Assembly (NCBI GenBank): GCA_903824295.1
Contig: CAIJWE010000030.1
Span: 124,001-188,000, forward strand
Direction: 5' to 3'
DNA: 64,000 nt
DNA from: an uncultured Chlorobiaceae bacterium
Lineage (GTDB): Bacteria > Bacteroidota > Chlorobiia > Chlorobiales > Chlorobiaceae
The notes under the pieces are model-generated. The model did no database searches. It worked only from the letters and a program-made list of their open reading frames with translations, and was not told the origin of the DNA. The position numbers and the translations under genes were made by a program. Shown here one piece after another: positions 36,799 through 47,625 of the stretch (position 1 is the stretch's first letter; every line of letters starts with the position of its first letter).

Positions 36799-38229
36799 AT
36801 GAGTTCCTTCTACTTTCTCGGTATCGGCGGTACCGCAATGGCCTCAGTTGCCGTCGCCCTCTCCCATGCAGGTCATGCCATCAGTGGCTCAGATACACAA
36901 CTCTACCCTCCCATGAGCAGTTATCTTGACGACCACAATATCCGCTACTTCAACGGCTTTTCCGAAACAAACCTGCTGAGCGCCTCGCCGGATTTCGTCG
37001 TTGTCGGCAATGCGATAAGCCGGGGAAATCCGGAACTCGAATACGCCCTTATTCATCATTTTGAGCTGATCTCCATGCCGGAACTGGTACGGCGTCACCT
37101 TATCGGCAAGAACACCTCCATTGTGGTGGCGGGTACCCATGGCAAAACAACCACCACCTCGCTGCTCGCCTGGCTGCTTGAACATGGCGGCCTCAAACCG
37201 GGATTTCTGGTTGGCGGCATCCCTGAAAACTTCTCGATTGGCTGCCGCGCTTCGGGACGAAGCGGAGAGGGCTTTTTTGTCACCGAGGGTGATGAGTACG
37301 ACACCGCCTTTTTCGACAAGCGAAGCAAGTTTTTGCTCTACCGCCCCGATATCGCCATTATCAACAATATTGAATTTGACCACGCCGATATTTTTGACTC
37401 TCTTGAGGATATCAAACGCAGCTTCCGGCTCTTCGTCAATCTCATCCCCGGTAACGGCACACTGCTCGTAAACGGTGATGACAAGGTCGCCCTCGACATT
37501 GCTTCACGGGCATTCTGCCGGGTTGAGCGGTTCGGCATGACCACAGAGTCGGAGTGGAGCGCCCGCAACATAACGGCCGACAGTGAAGCATCGACCTTTG
37601 AGCTGCTCTACCAGGGCGTTCCCCAGGGAACCTTCCGCGTGCCGCTTTTCGGCAACCATAACATCATGAATGCGCTCGCAGCAATCGCTGCTGCAACCCA
37701 CACCGGCCTTTCCCTTGAAGCGATAACACGCGCCATGCCCCTCTTTAAACGCCCGAAACGGCGCATGGAGATTGTGGGCACCTACCCCCGCAACATCACG
37801 CTTGTTGAGGACTTTGCCCATCATCCAACCGCCATCCGGGTAACACTTGAAGCTCTCGGAGAACTCTACGCCGGGCGCAGGATTGTCACCTGTTTTGAAC
37901 CCCGCTCCAATACAACCACCCGGAACATCTTCCAGCAGGAACTTGCCGAGTGCTTCCATCCAGCCTCCATTGTGGTCATGGGAAAGGTACACCGCCCTGA
38001 ACGTTACGCGCCCGAAAAATCGCTCAATACCGTGCGGCTGAAGGAGGAGTTGGAGCAACTGGGAAAAACCGTCTTTCTTGCCGGAAAAGATGACGCAAAC
38101 TATCCTGCCGATATTGTAGAATTTCTGCAACCACTATTAACAGAAGGGGATGTGGTTGTCTTGCTCAGCAACGGAAGTTTCGGCAACCTGAAAAATCTAT
38201 TGACAGAAAGTTTTCAAAAAAATCCCTGA
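36799..38229 (+). CDS. mpl: UDP-N-acetylmuramate:L-alanyl-gamma-D-glutamyl-meso-DAP ligase
   Basis: This Mur-ligase family enzyme attaches recycled tripeptide to UDP-MurNAc. It starts MSSFYFLGIGGTAMASVAV, has SGSDTQLYPPMS (the Mpl-specific YPPMS), the ATP-binding VAGTHGKTTTTSLLAW, and FAHHPTAIRVTLEAL. At 476 residues it is standard. The YPPMS motif distinguishes it from MurC. It implies peptidoglycan recycling. Confidence 0.9.
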   Translation: MSSFYFLGIGGTAMASVAVALSHAGHAISGSDTQLYPPMSSYLDDHNIRYFNGFSETNLLSASPDFVVVGNAISRGNPELEYALIHHFELISMPELVRRHLIGKNTSIVVAGTHGKTTTTSLLAWLLEHGGLKPGFLVGGIPENFSIGCRASGRSGEGFFVTEGDEYDTAFFDKRSKFLLYRPDIAIINNIEFDHADIFDSLEDIKRSFRLFVNLIPGNGTLLVNGDDKVALDIASRAFCRVERFGMTTESEWSARNITADSEASTFELLYQGVPQGTFRVPLFGNHNIMNALAAIAAATHTGLSLEAITRAMPLFKRPKRRMEIVGTYPRNITLVEDFAHHPTAIRVTLEALGELYAGRRIVTCFEPRSNTTTRNIFQQELAECFHPASIVVMGKVHRPERYAPEKSLNTVRLKEELEQLGKTVFLAGKDDANYPADIVEFLQPLLTEGDVVVLLSNGSFGNLKNLLTESFQKNP

Positions 38230-38257
38230 AGAATTCGAGTTTCAAATCATATCTTAG

Positions 38258-39346
<1,089 letters not shown>

Positions 39347-39373
39347 ACAGCACGCTTCAAAACGATGATTATA

Positions 39374-39406
39374 AAAAAGGCGCTCTTCACGGGGCGCTTT
39401 TTTTTG
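39374..39406 (+). terminator. Rho-independent terminator after gap
   Basis: AAAAAGGCGCTC and GGGGCGCTTTTTTTT form a short GC stem with a small loop, flanked by a run of T. It ends the gap transcript. Confidence 0.85.
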
Positions 39407-39474
39407 TATTTTGCCTTTCGACTACTCTACGACAATTTCAGTTCTGTGCTCAACCGAAACCATCCTTTTTTCTC

Positions 39475-39945
39475 ATGACACATACTGCCGCTGCGCCCAT
39501 GAAAGCCATCATCCTTTTCGACAGCAAAACCTCTGGCGGATCAACCGAACAGCTCATCGACTCAATCGGCCAAAAACTTGCTGAAACAGGAGCCTACGTT
39601 GAAAAAGCAAAATGTAAAGCAACAGGCGATTACAGCTTCGTCAAAGAGTTTGACCTGGTCATCATGGGTGCCCCCATTTACTATCTGCTTGTAGCATCAG
39701 AACTGCTTGGCGCACTGCTGCAAAGCAACCTCAAAAGCTGCCTTCAGGGCAAAAAAATAGCACTCTTTCTCACCTGTGGAAGCCCTGAACTGATGGCAAA
39801 CCTGCTCTACCTTCCCCAACTAAAACTCAACCTCATCGGCAGCACCATTATAGCCGAAAAGATCTTTGCCCCCGATCAGCTCTCTGACCAGAAGGTCATC
39901 GCCAGCTATGTTGACGGGCTGAACACCGCGTATCGGTCGTTATAA
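39475..39945 (+). CDS. Flavodoxin-fold protein
   Basis: A 156-residue protein. After a short N-terminal extension, KAIILFDSKTSGGSTEQLIDS resembles the P-loop of flavodoxin-like folds (normally T-x-T-G-x-T). GAPIYYLL and LTCGSPELM could contact FMN. It is a stand-alone flavodoxin-domain protein, perhaps an electron carrier or a quinone/protoporphyrinogen-oxidase-like relative. The start could also be M9 (MKAIILF). Confidence 0.7.
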   Translation: MTHTAAAPMKAIILFDSKTSGGSTEQLIDSIGQKLAETGAYVEKAKCKATGDYSFVKEFDLVIMGAPIYYLLVASELLGALLQSNLKSCLQGKKIALFLTCGSPELMANLLYLPQLKLNLIGSTIIAEKIFAPDQLSDQKVIASYVDGLNTAYRSL

Positions 39946-39981
39946 TCGGGAAAACAAAGCTTGGCGTGAGCTGCCAACGGT

Positions 39982-40902
39982 CTACGGGACGAAAACCAGG
40001 CGGAATCCAATGTCGTGGTTCTGGTTGTCAGGGGAGGTGCAGATGCGACCAGCCGATCGGCAGTACTCGGCGCCGCTGCGCCAGCCCCCGCCACGAAGCA
40101 CGCGGTATGAACCCGTTTCCGGCCCTGCAGGATTGGTAACCGTGCCATTCGCTTTACATTCGTCATAATACGATGCACCATACCAGTCGCTGCACCACTC
40201 ATCAACGTTGCCATGCATGTTGTACAGCCCCCAGGAATTTGGAAAAAAACTGTTTACCGCAACCGTGTTCTGCCGGCAAACCCCTTTCGGATTATTGTTG
40301 TATGGATAGTTGCCGTCATAATTTGCCTGTTTAGTCGTCAGGTTTTCTCCCGTATTGAACGGCGTTCTGCTTCCCGCACGGCAGGCGTACTCCCACTCCG
40401 CTTCGGTTGGCAGATAAAACCTTTTGTCCGTTATTGCCGAGAGCCATTTGCAGTACGCTACGGCGTCATTCCAGCTCGCGTGCACCACCGGATGATTCTC
40501 TTCACTCAGAGGCCGCACCATGCCTGATACGCCATAACGCCAGTTTACTCCCTCCGCCATTTTCGCCTTGCGGTTGCCAATAACGCTGTTATCCGCTTTA
40601 TCAGCATCGGTATGGTATCCTGATGCTTCCACAAATTTTTTGAACTCCGCAACCGTCACCGCATACTTGCCCATATAAAAGTCACTCACGATTACCTGAT
40701 ACTGAGTTCCATCGCTCCCCCAGCTTCGGCGATCAACCTCACCCAAAGGGCTCCCCATCGTAAACTCACCGCCTCGGATCAGCACATAGAAAATATTATT
40801 ATTGCTCTTCCCAATCGCCCTGTAACCGCCCGACAACGTAATTCCTTCACGAATCATCTTTGGTTTCATCTTTTGGCCCTGGATGGATAATAATAATGGC
40901 AT
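39982..40902 (-). CDS. SUMF1/FGE-like protein without the full catalytic cysteine pair
   Basis: A 306-residue protein with the formylglycine-generating-enzyme fold: FTMGSPLGEVDRR, YKWLS-like segment, LPTEAEWEYACRAG, MHGNVDEWCSDWYG and GGGWRSGAEYCRSAGR. True FGE has two catalytic cysteines in the GGSYxC...YC region; here the first position is Ser (WRSGAEYC), so sulfatase activation is unlikely. The N-terminus (about 1-40) is not secreted. A stand-alone gene; no sulfatase or kinase partner is visible. Confidence 0.85.
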   Translation of the reverse strand: MPLLLSIQGQKMKPKMIREGITLSGGYRAIGKSNNNIFYVLIRGGEFTMGSPLGEVDRRSWGSDGTQYQVIVSDFYMGKYAVTVAEFKKFVEASGYHTDADKADNSVIGNRKAKMAEGVNWRYGVSGMVRPLSEENHPVVHASWNDAVAYCKWLSAITDKRFYLPTEAEWEYACRAGSRTPFNTGENLTTKQANYDGNYPYNNNPKGVCRQNTVAVNSFFPNSWGLYNMHGNVDEWCSDWYGASYYDECKANGTVTNPAGPETGSYRVLRGGGWRSGAEYCRSAGRICTSPDNQNHDIGFRLVFVP

Positions 40903-41153
40903 TATGATTTACACGAAATACTGTAAGCTGGGGTGGTGCCAGTCATTCGTTACAACTCAACATGAAATCATGAATGCGAAATACTAATCAAATATCCTTA
41001 CATAAGCAAACAAACACTCACAGAATAATACATTATTATACGTACATCGTAATGTTATGGTACTTTGTACAGATGGGTTAAAACCTTCTTATCAGCAAAT
41101 AAACGAAAGATTTGGGGAGTAAGCGCGGGATCAATAACATGGGTGCAGGAAAC

Positions 41154-41906
41154 CTATGCCATCACAATGTCGGCTATAAAACTGTACCCGACGCCATGAA
41201 TGGTGCGAATCGGAGAGGGTGCACCTTTATCAGTTTTGCTACGAAGGCGGTGCACAAGCGTTTCAAGGGCAGCACCTCCGGAAGTATCATCCGGGTAGCC
41301 AAGGCTTTTGAGAATCAGACTGCGTGGCACCTCATTTTTATGGTGAGAAATGAGGCATTGAAGAAATTTAAACTCCTTTCCGGTAAGCTTGATTTTTGCC
41401 CCGAGCGGCGTCATCAATAACCATTCATTTGTCATGAATGTCCATGGAGTAACGGTAATCTCCCGGATGGTTTTCTGTTCTTTAACAAGAGGAAGTGACG
41501 CTGGAGGCGAATTTTCGATACGAATGAGTAACGCCGTAATAGCCGCAGCAATTTCGCTAAAGTCCACCGGCTTGACTAGGTAGATATCGGCGCCTGAATG
41601 ATAGCCAGAGAGCTTGTCTGCGAGTGTTGCACGGGCTGTCAGCATGATAATGCGAATATCGGTATTGGCTTTCAGATACTCTGAGAGCACCCGGCCGTCC
41701 TGATCAGGAAGACCTATATCGACAATAGCCAGTGCATATTTTGCGGTAGTGATATGTTGATAGAACTCCACCGCTGAGCTGACTCCGATGATATCATAAC
41801 CGTTCATGGCAAGATAGAGCATCAAGCTCTCTCTGAGATCATTGTCATCTTCAATAATGATGATCTTGTGATGCGAAGTGAATGTCGTCTCGTTTTCCAG
41901 ACGCAT
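41154..41906 (-). CDS. OmpR-family response regulator
   Basis: A 250-residue regulator. The receiver domain (residues 13-130) has IIEDDNDLRE, the phospho-acceptor Asp in LAIVDIGLPDQDG (about 57) and the conserved Lys in YLVKPVDFSE. A C-terminal winged helix (about 160-245; VPRSLILKSLGYPDDTSGGAA) binds DNA. It follows the sensor kinase by 13 bases, so they form a two-component operon. Confidence 0.93.
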   Translation of the reverse strand: MRLENETTFTSHHKIIIIEDDNDLRESLMLYLAMNGYDIIGVSSAVEFYQHITTAKYALAIVDIGLPDQDGRVLSEYLKANTDIRIIMLTARATLADKLSGYHSGADIYLVKPVDFSEIAAAITALLIRIENSPPASLPLVKEQKTIREITVTPWTFMTNEWLLMTPLGAKIKLTGKEFKFLQCLISHHKNEVPRSLILKSLGYPDDTSGGAALETLVHRLRSKTDKGAPSPIRTIHGVGYSFIADIVMA

Positions 41907-41919
41907 GGGAGGAGAGCTG

Positions 41920-43956
41920 TTAATTCAGTTGAATGGAAGTTGCATCATCGACAAAAGGAAGGCGCAATGTTGCGACAACACCTTGAGGCTCGCTCTCGAT
42001 CGTTATCGTACCCTGGTACATCTCAACAATCTCACGAACCAGCCAAAGTCCCATTCCGGCACCACCGGTATTGGCACTATTACTGCCTCTCGCATACTTT
42101 TTAAAAAGATCATCACCGATGAAAGGTGAAGCGCTGTTAGCTTGATTGATGACGATAATTGCAACATTCGCACCATCTTTTCGACAATCAACCCGAATCG
42201 GGGAGTTCGGCGGCGAGTATTTTCGGGCATTATCGAGAAGATTGAAAATCGTGACGTTGAGGAACGTTTGATCAGCGAGAACCCTGATACCCTTGATGCC
42301 CTCAGCACGACAATAAAACCGATCCGGCCACAATACAGCGGCATCTGCAAGTTGTTCACATAAGATTTCCGGGAGATCAAGTAACTGATATGCCGCACTG
42401 TTTGCGTCATCAAAAAAGCGGCACTGTTCAAGAGAGGTATCCATGACCTCCATGAGTCTTTTGACCGCCCGCTTCATTTTGTCCATCGCATCAGCCTGAA
42501 TAGTCGTTGACGATTTTTCGTTTAACATAAGAATGTCAAGATTGCCATTGATGATAGCAATAGGAGTGCGATACTCATGAGAGATCAGACTCAAAAAGCG
42601 CCGCTGCTGTTCTGCAATCAATCGCTCAGAAGCAAGCGCTTCCTGCAAAAGCTTCTCTCTTTTACTCAGTTCAGCAATCGTTTCCTTTGCAAGCAAAAGG
42701 GCATCCTTTTCGCCACTCTTGGCCTCATTAGTGACATGAATGAGTGTCTGGTTACAGTCACTGATTGCCTTCGCCAGGCAGGCCATACTTTTTACTTTTT
42801 CTTCTGCCTGTTTTCGTTCGGTGACATCATGAATAACCAAATAGAGCAGTAATTGGCCTTCGACAGGAATACTGCTCGTGTAAACCTCTACTTCGCGCAG
42901 AGAGCCTGTCGCTGTGCGATGTACAGAAGGCAATTTGACATGGTTCGATGATCCGGCCATTCTCATCTGAGCCAAAATCTGAACCATGGGACGCGTATTA
43001 ATCTGCTCTATACTCATCCGACAGAGCTCGTCACGCGACCATCCGTAAAAATTCACGGCAGCCTGGTTGGCATTGACAATAGTTCCTGCATTCGGCTCAA
43101 TACAGAGTATGGGTTCGGAGTGGTTGTCAAAGAATAGGCGGAACTGATCTTCTTTTTTTTGGGCTTCTGCTTCGCTCTCTTTCTGCCTGTTGATGTTCTT
43201 ATGCACGCCGAGCAATCGCAATGGCTTGCCCTCCGGAGTGCGGGATACTATTTTGGTGCTGCAATTTATCCATACCCAATACCCATCTTTATGCCTCATC
43301 CGGAATTCGAGAGCGTAGTCGTCAGCACCTCCATTAAAATACCCCAGGATACCGGCATTTGCATGCCTCAAATCGTCCGGGTGCAGGAGATCCTTCCATG
43401 TCTTGATCGTGAGCGGCTCAAGCTCTTTGAGTGTGTAGCCGATGATACCAGCCCATATCTCATTAACAAATACTTCACCAGTCTCAATAAACCAATCCCA
43501 GATACCCACTTGAGCAGCAACAACAGCCTCTTCCAAAAGCTCTTTGCTGAGATAGAGCTCCTTCTGCGCAAGCTGCGCATCATTGATCTTCTCAATGACC
43601 GCAGTAAAAAACCACTGCTGATGACTCGATACGGTGATATTGCACCACGTATCCGGCGTATTAAAGTGGCATGCAAATGTGTCGGTAATTCCAGTACGGG
43701 CAACCTCAAGATGACGGGTAATGAACTCTTTGCGCCTGTTCTCAATATCAGGTATTATTTCAGATGCCTTGAGTCCGACGAAATTCTTCAGACCGAAAAA
43801 TCTTTTGAAGCTTTCATTCACCTCAAGATGCACAAAATCAACCGGCTCACCGTTTTCATTGAAAACTGCCTGACAATATGCTCCGGCAGAACGTATGGAG
43901 TGTAACTGATGATGTTCCCACCCTCCTTCTTCAGGGGCCTGGTGTGTCGAAAGCAT
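41920..43956 (-). CDS. Cytosolic PAS-domain sensor histidine kinase
   Basis: About 678 residues. Three PAS regions (the second with the PAC motif YALEFRMRHKDGYWVW, the third near LFFDNHSEPILCIEPN) precede a coiled coil, a HisKA domain (LSLISHEYRTPIAIING) and HATPase (LLDNARKYSPP; GGAGMGLWLVREIV). There is no membrane segment, so it senses an intracellular signal, perhaps redox or light. I chose the ATG at 43956 (MLSTHQAPEEGG) with GAGGAT upstream over one at 44013. Confidence 0.9.
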   Translation of the reverse strand: MLSTHQAPEEGGWEHHQLHSIRSAGAYCQAVFNENGEPVDFVHLEVNESFKRFFGLKNFVGLKASEIIPDIENRRKEFITRHLEVARTGITDTFACHFNTPDTWCNITVSSHQQWFFTAVIEKINDAQLAQKELYLSKELLEEAVVAAQVGIWDWFIETGEVFVNEIWAGIIGYTLKELEPLTIKTWKDLLHPDDLRHANAGILGYFNGGADDYALEFRMRHKDGYWVWINCSTKIVSRTPEGKPLRLLGVHKNINRQKESEAEAQKKEDQFRLFFDNHSEPILCIEPNAGTIVNANQAAVNFYGWSRDELCRMSIEQINTRPMVQILAQMRMAGSSNHVKLPSVHRTATGSLREVEVYTSSIPVEGQLLLYLVIHDVTERKQAEEKVKSMACLAKAISDCNQTLIHVTNEAKSGEKDALLLAKETIAELSKREKLLQEALASERLIAEQQRRFLSLISHEYRTPIAIINGNLDILMLNEKSSTTIQADAMDKMKRAVKRLMEVMDTSLEQCRFFDDANSAAYQLLDLPEILCEQLADAAVLWPDRFYCRAEGIKGIRVLADQTFLNVTIFNLLDNARKYSPPNSPIRVDCRKDGANVAIIVINQANSASPFIGDDLFKKYARGSNSANTGGAGMGLWLVREIVEMYQGTITIESEPQGVVATLRLPFVDDATSIQLN

Positions 43957-44015
43957 TGTATCCTCACTTATACTTTTGGTGCATAAAAGAGTTAACAGTG
44001 AAAAAATAACCAAAG

Positions 44016-44087
44016 CAGTTTAATAACAAAAGTATATATCAGATAAAGTTCTTGATTGTTCTGATATATACTTTTGTTATTAAACTG
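44016..44087. repeat. Perfect 28-bp inverted repeat, AT-rich
   Basis: Left arm 44016-44043 (CAGTTTAATAACAAAAG...) and right arm 44060-44087 are exact reverse complements; the loop is 16 bases (44044-44059). It lies in the divergent spacer between the sensor kinase and malic enzyme. It is far longer than a normal terminator and might be a cruciform, a regulator operator or the trace of a small mobile element. Confidence 0.95.
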
Positions 44088-44463
44088 TGATTTTTTGTCA
44101 GGCATTATCCCAAGGGGTGCACCTTTCGCGTTCTTCATCTTTGGCCGCCGCGGTGGTTGCTTGCTCGGTATACGGGAAGCCAGTTTCGGGAGGATACCTA
44201 TTTCGACTTAACAACCTCACGTTGTCGATGGGAACGGTTGCGTCGCCTTTAGTTCTTGCCTTTTCAAAAAGAGCAGGAATAAAGAGCAACGTTTTTATCG
44301 TAAAAGCGCTATATTCAAGAGTTTTTCAGTCACCTTGTCCGCCTGCACTCCTTTCAGGGAATGGTTTGATACGTTTACCCGTGTTCACCGGCACTCCACC
44401 CAGTTCGACAAGCTTATTTTATATCATACTACAGATCATGACCAGGAAGTCATTTTTCAGCAC
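44088..44463. other. Spacer upstream of malic enzyme, no recognised gene
   Basis: The bases 44088-44290 are more GC-rich than the flanking repeat. A minus-strand frame at 44098-44289 (63 codons, starting MLFIPALFEKARTKG) and a plus-strand frame into malic enzyme exist, but neither has a ribosome site or known motif. It may be the remains of an insertion next to the inverted repeat. Confidence 0.5.
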
Positions 44464-45678
44464 ATGGATTATTCAAAACAATCGATAGAATTACATCTCC
44501 GTTCACGCGGCAAAATCGAAATTCGCTCAAAGGTCAGCATCAAAACCAAAGATGATCTCTCTTTGGCTTATACACCGGGTGTAGCCGCTGTCTGCACAGA
44601 GATTGGTCTTAACAAAGAGAAATCTTATACTCTGACCAACCGGGCCAACCAGGTTGCGATTGTCAGTGATGGCACCGCTATTCTGGGTCTTGGTGACCTT
44701 GGCCCAGAGGCTGCAATGCCTGTCATGGAAGGCAAGGCGATCATTTTCAAGGAGTTTGCCGATATTGACGCCATTCCGCTCTGCGTCAACTCAACCGATG
44801 TTGAAGAGATCATCAAATTTTGCAAGATGATTGAACCAAGTTTTGCCGGTATCAATCTTGAAGATATTTCAGCGCCGAGATGTTTTGAAATTTTTGAGCG
44901 CCTTGAAGAGGAGCTCTCCATTCCAGTATTTCACGACGATCAGGACGGTACCGCTATCGTTACTCTGGCGGCCATCATCAATGCCTGCCGCGTTACCGGA
45001 CGCGACATCAAGGATCTCTCTGTTCTCATCAATGGTGCCGGAGCTGCCGGTATAGCCATTGCAAGACTCCTCATTCATGCAAAGGTGAAGGATGTTGTGC
45101 TTGTTGATACGCAGGGCGCCATCTACGAAGGCCGTCCGGGTATGAATGCAATCAAGCAGGGAATTGCTGCAATCAGCAACAAGGCAAAGCATTGTGGCGA
45201 TCTGCAGAGCACGATGGTTGGTACTGATGTTTTTGTCGGCGTCTCGATTGGCAACATTGTCACTGCGGCAATGGTTGAGGGGATGAACCCTTCACCGTTT
45301 ATCTTTGCCATGGCTAATCCTGAACCGGAAATCATGCCTGATCTCGCCTACAAGGCTGGTGCCAGCGTTGTTGGAACGGGTCGCTCGGATCTGCCAAACC
45401 AGGTTAATAATGCCCTTGTTTTCCCTGGTCTCTTCAGGGGACTCTTTACAAGCGGCATTAAAAAAGTGACTCCGGAAATCAAAATGGCTGTGGCAACCTC
45501 AATTGCCTACTCGATTGAGCCCACCCGGAACCATTTGATGCCAACCGCGTTCAACAAGAGTGTTGTACGAAATATTGTTGACGTTATCTCAAATCCTGAT
45601 GAGAAGAGAAACTACGCGAACAACGAACCGGAAGAACTCGATGAGTTGGTTGAGCTGGCCAATGAATTGCTGAAGTAA
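44464..45678 (+). CDS. maeB: Malic enzyme (NAD(P)-dependent)
   Basis: It oxidatively decarboxylates malate to pyruvate. Motifs: LAYTPGVAAVC, the metal-site FHDDQDGTAIV, and the Rossmann INGAGAAGIAIARLL. The 404-residue length suits the short bacterial form without a phosphotransacetylase domain. The start at 44464 (MDYSKQSIELHLRSRG) is chosen because homology begins there; a long frame from 44335 has no support. It feeds pyruvate to anabolism. A terminator follows. Confidence 0.93.
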   Translation: MDYSKQSIELHLRSRGKIEIRSKVSIKTKDDLSLAYTPGVAAVCTEIGLNKEKSYTLTNRANQVAIVSDGTAILGLGDLGPEAAMPVMEGKAIIFKEFADIDAIPLCVNSTDVEEIIKFCKMIEPSFAGINLEDISAPRCFEIFERLEEELSIPVFHDDQDGTAIVTLAAIINACRVTGRDIKDLSVLINGAGAAGIAIARLLIHAKVKDVVLVDTQGAIYEGRPGMNAIKQGIAAISNKAKHCGDLQSTMVGTDVFVGVSIGNIVTAAMVEGMNPSPFIFAMANPEPEIMPDLAYKAGASVVGTGRSDLPNQVNNALVFPGLFRGLFTSGIKKVTPEIKMAVATSIAYSIEPTRNHLMPTAFNKSVVRNIVDVISNPDEKRNYANNEPEELDELVELANELLK

Positions 45679-45692
45679 GGTCTGTTCACATC

Positions 45693-45728
45693 AAAAAAAA
45701 GGCCGGATTGCTACCGGCCTTTTTTTTG
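45693..45728 (+). terminator. Rho-independent terminator after malic enzyme
   Basis: AAGGCCGG and CCGGCCTT pair perfectly across a seven-base loop, followed by a long T run. The A-rich side also makes it work as a terminator for the dnaJ operon from the opposite strand. Confidence 0.93.
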
Positions 45729-45751
45729 TATTGCGCAAGAGGGAAGGCTTA

Positions 45752-46933
45752 TTAGCTGAAGATATCCCGGGCTTTTTCAAAAAAGCCTTTTGCATTCTTG
45801 TCGTTATGGGCAGAGGGTGAAATCGCTGCGGATTTTTTCATCTCCTTCAGAAGATCCCTATCCTGGTGTGAAAGATCTTTCGGAACAAAAACGTTGACTT
45901 TCACATATTGATCACCTCTTGACGATCCTCTCAGATGACCTATTCCGTGACCCGCTATGCGAAGCATGGTCTCCGGCTGCGTTGAAGGAGGGATGGTCAA
46001 CTTGACCGCGCCATCAAGCGTGGGAACGTCTACCTTTGTGCCGAGAACAAGGTCTGGAAAACTGACAGCAAGATTATAGATCACATCATTTCCGTTGCGG
46101 GAGAAGAGCTCGTGCGGAATCTCCTCAAATACCACAATCAGGTCTCCGGCTGCACCACCCCTCGGGCCCGCATTGCCCTGGCCGCGCAGAGGCAGGTAAT
46201 TTCCATCCTCGACTCCTGATGGAACGGTAACCTCGACGGTCACCTCGCCAAGCTTTATCCCTTCTCCGTAACATGACGTACAACGATCCTTGATCATCCG
46301 CCCTTCACCGCCGCAGGTTGGACAAGCGGCAACATTGACAAATTGACCAAACATCGTCTTTGAAACCTGCCGAACCTCTCCGCTGCCGTGGCAGGTTTGA
46401 CAGTTCTCTGTTGCGCCCGATTTGGAGCCGCTGCCGTTACACTCCTTGCAGGTTACCTGCCGTTTGATCTTCAGAGTTTTTTTGACACCCTTTGCAATCT
46501 CCTCAAGGGTCAGCTTGAGACGGATTTTCAGATCGGTACCCGGAATACCTGCCGAGGCGCGTCTTCTGCCTCCTCCACCAAAAGCATCTTCAAAACCGAA
46601 GGGAGAACCTCCTCCCCTGTTCCTGCCGCTGAACATATCATTGAAGGCACTGAAAATATCGTTTAAATCGGCACCACCGCCCGGCTGTCCGCCACCGGAT
46701 GCGGCAGATGAACCAACACCGGCATGGCCGAACTGGTCGTAACGGCGCCGTTTGTCGTCGTTACTCAACACTTCATAAGCTTCGTTCACATCCTTGAAGT
46801 GATCCTCAGCATCCTTGTTGTCGGGATTCTTGTCGGGATGAAACTGCAACGCGAGCTTGCGGTATGCCTTTTTTATCTCGTCCTTGGTAGCCGTACGGCC
46901 CACACCAAGCACCTCGTAATATTCTTTCTTCAT
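45752..46933 (-). CDS. dnaJ: Chaperone protein DnaJ
   Basis: A 393-residue J-domain co-chaperone for DnaK. The J domain includes [15 protein letters not shown]; a Gly/Phe-rich linker (about 78-135) follows, then a zinc domain with four CxxCxGxG repeats ([32 protein letters not shown]). The C-terminal substrate domain begins near 225. It is last in the hrcA-grpE-dnaJ cluster. Confidence 0.96.
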   Translation of the reverse strand: MKKEYYEVLGVGRTATKDEIKKAYRKLALQFHPDKNPDNKDAEDHFKDVNEAYEVLSNDDKRRRYDQFGHAGVGSSAASGGGQPGGGADLNDIFSAFNDMFSGRNRGGGSPFGFEDAFGGGGRRRASAGIPGTDLKIRLKLTLEEIAKGVKKTLKIKRQVTCKECNGSGSKSGATENCQTCHGSGEVRQVSKTMFGQFVNVAACPTCGGEGRMIKDRCTSCYGEGIKLGEVTVEVTVPSGVEDGNYLPLRGQGNAGPRGGAAGDLIVVFEEIPHELFSRNGNDVIYNLAVSFPDLVLGTKVDVPTLDGAVKLTIPPSTQPETMLRIAGHGIGHLRGSSRGDQYVKVNVFVPKDLSHQDRDLLKEMKKSAAISPSAHNDKNAKGFFEKARDIFS

Positions 46934-46987
46934 AATAAGAGCTGCAAATTTACTTGTATATCGTTCATTGTTAAAAAAGTACCACCC

Positions 46988-47611
46988 CTACCGGGCAACG
47001 ATGACCTTCGCGTGGCGGATCACCTTCTCTCCCAGGAGATAGCCTGTCTGGTACTCTTCGATAATCATCTCCGGCTCTGCTTCAGGGTGATCGACCAGAG
47101 AGATGGCTTCATGGAAATTGACATCAAGCTTCATTCCCTTCGATTCTATTGCCTTGACCCCCTTTTCAGCAAGCCATTTTTCCAGATTTTTTTTGACCAT
47201 CTCCACACCCTCAATGTAGGGACGCGCTTCTCCGGCCTTCTCACTATCGACGGGAGCAAACGCAAGAATGCGTTTAACATCATCAACAACCGGAAGCAGC
47301 CCCCTGATCACATTCTCGAGAGCCCTCGAAGAGGCCATCATTGCCTCGCGCTCCTTCTGCTTGCGGAAATTTTCAAAATCTGCCGCTTTGCGCAACAGCT
47401 CGTCGCGATACTTGCCCACCTGCTCCTTCTGTCGCTCCAGCTCACTCTCAAGTTCGGCTATTCTGGCGGCCACAGCGTCGATTGGCGGTGCTGATTGCTC
47501 CTGCGACCACTCTGCTGTACTGAATACATCGTCCTGAAATTCACCGCTCTGGGTTATCTCTTCTGGAGACTCTTTATGGTTCTCTTGCTGGTCCATTACT
47601 TTCTTTGTCAT
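46988..47611 (-). CDS. grpE: Nucleotide exchange factor GrpE
   Basis: A 207-residue DnaK exchange factor. A long N-terminal coiled coil (about 45-115; [20 protein letters not shown]) is followed by the beta-wing domain ([10 protein letters not shown]-type segment [35 protein letters not shown]). An acidic N-terminus is normal. It starts 14 bases after hrcA and 54 bases before dnaJ. Confidence 0.95.
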   Translation of the reverse strand: MTKKVMDQQENHKESPEEITQSGEFQDDVFSTAEWSQEQSAPPIDAVAARIAELESELERQKEQVGKYRDELLRKAADFENFRKQKEREAMMASSRALENVIRGLLPVVDDVKRILAFAPVDSEKAGEARPYIEGVEMVKKNLEKWLAEKGVKAIESKGMKLDVNFHEAISLVDHPEAEPEMIIEEYQTGYLLGEKVIRHAKVIVAR

Positions 47612-47625
47612 AAATTACGTTACTT

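Noticed and set aside
44087-44463. Long ORF fused to the start of malic enzyme
   Set aside because: No homology to malic enzyme before 44464; the upstream part is spacer.
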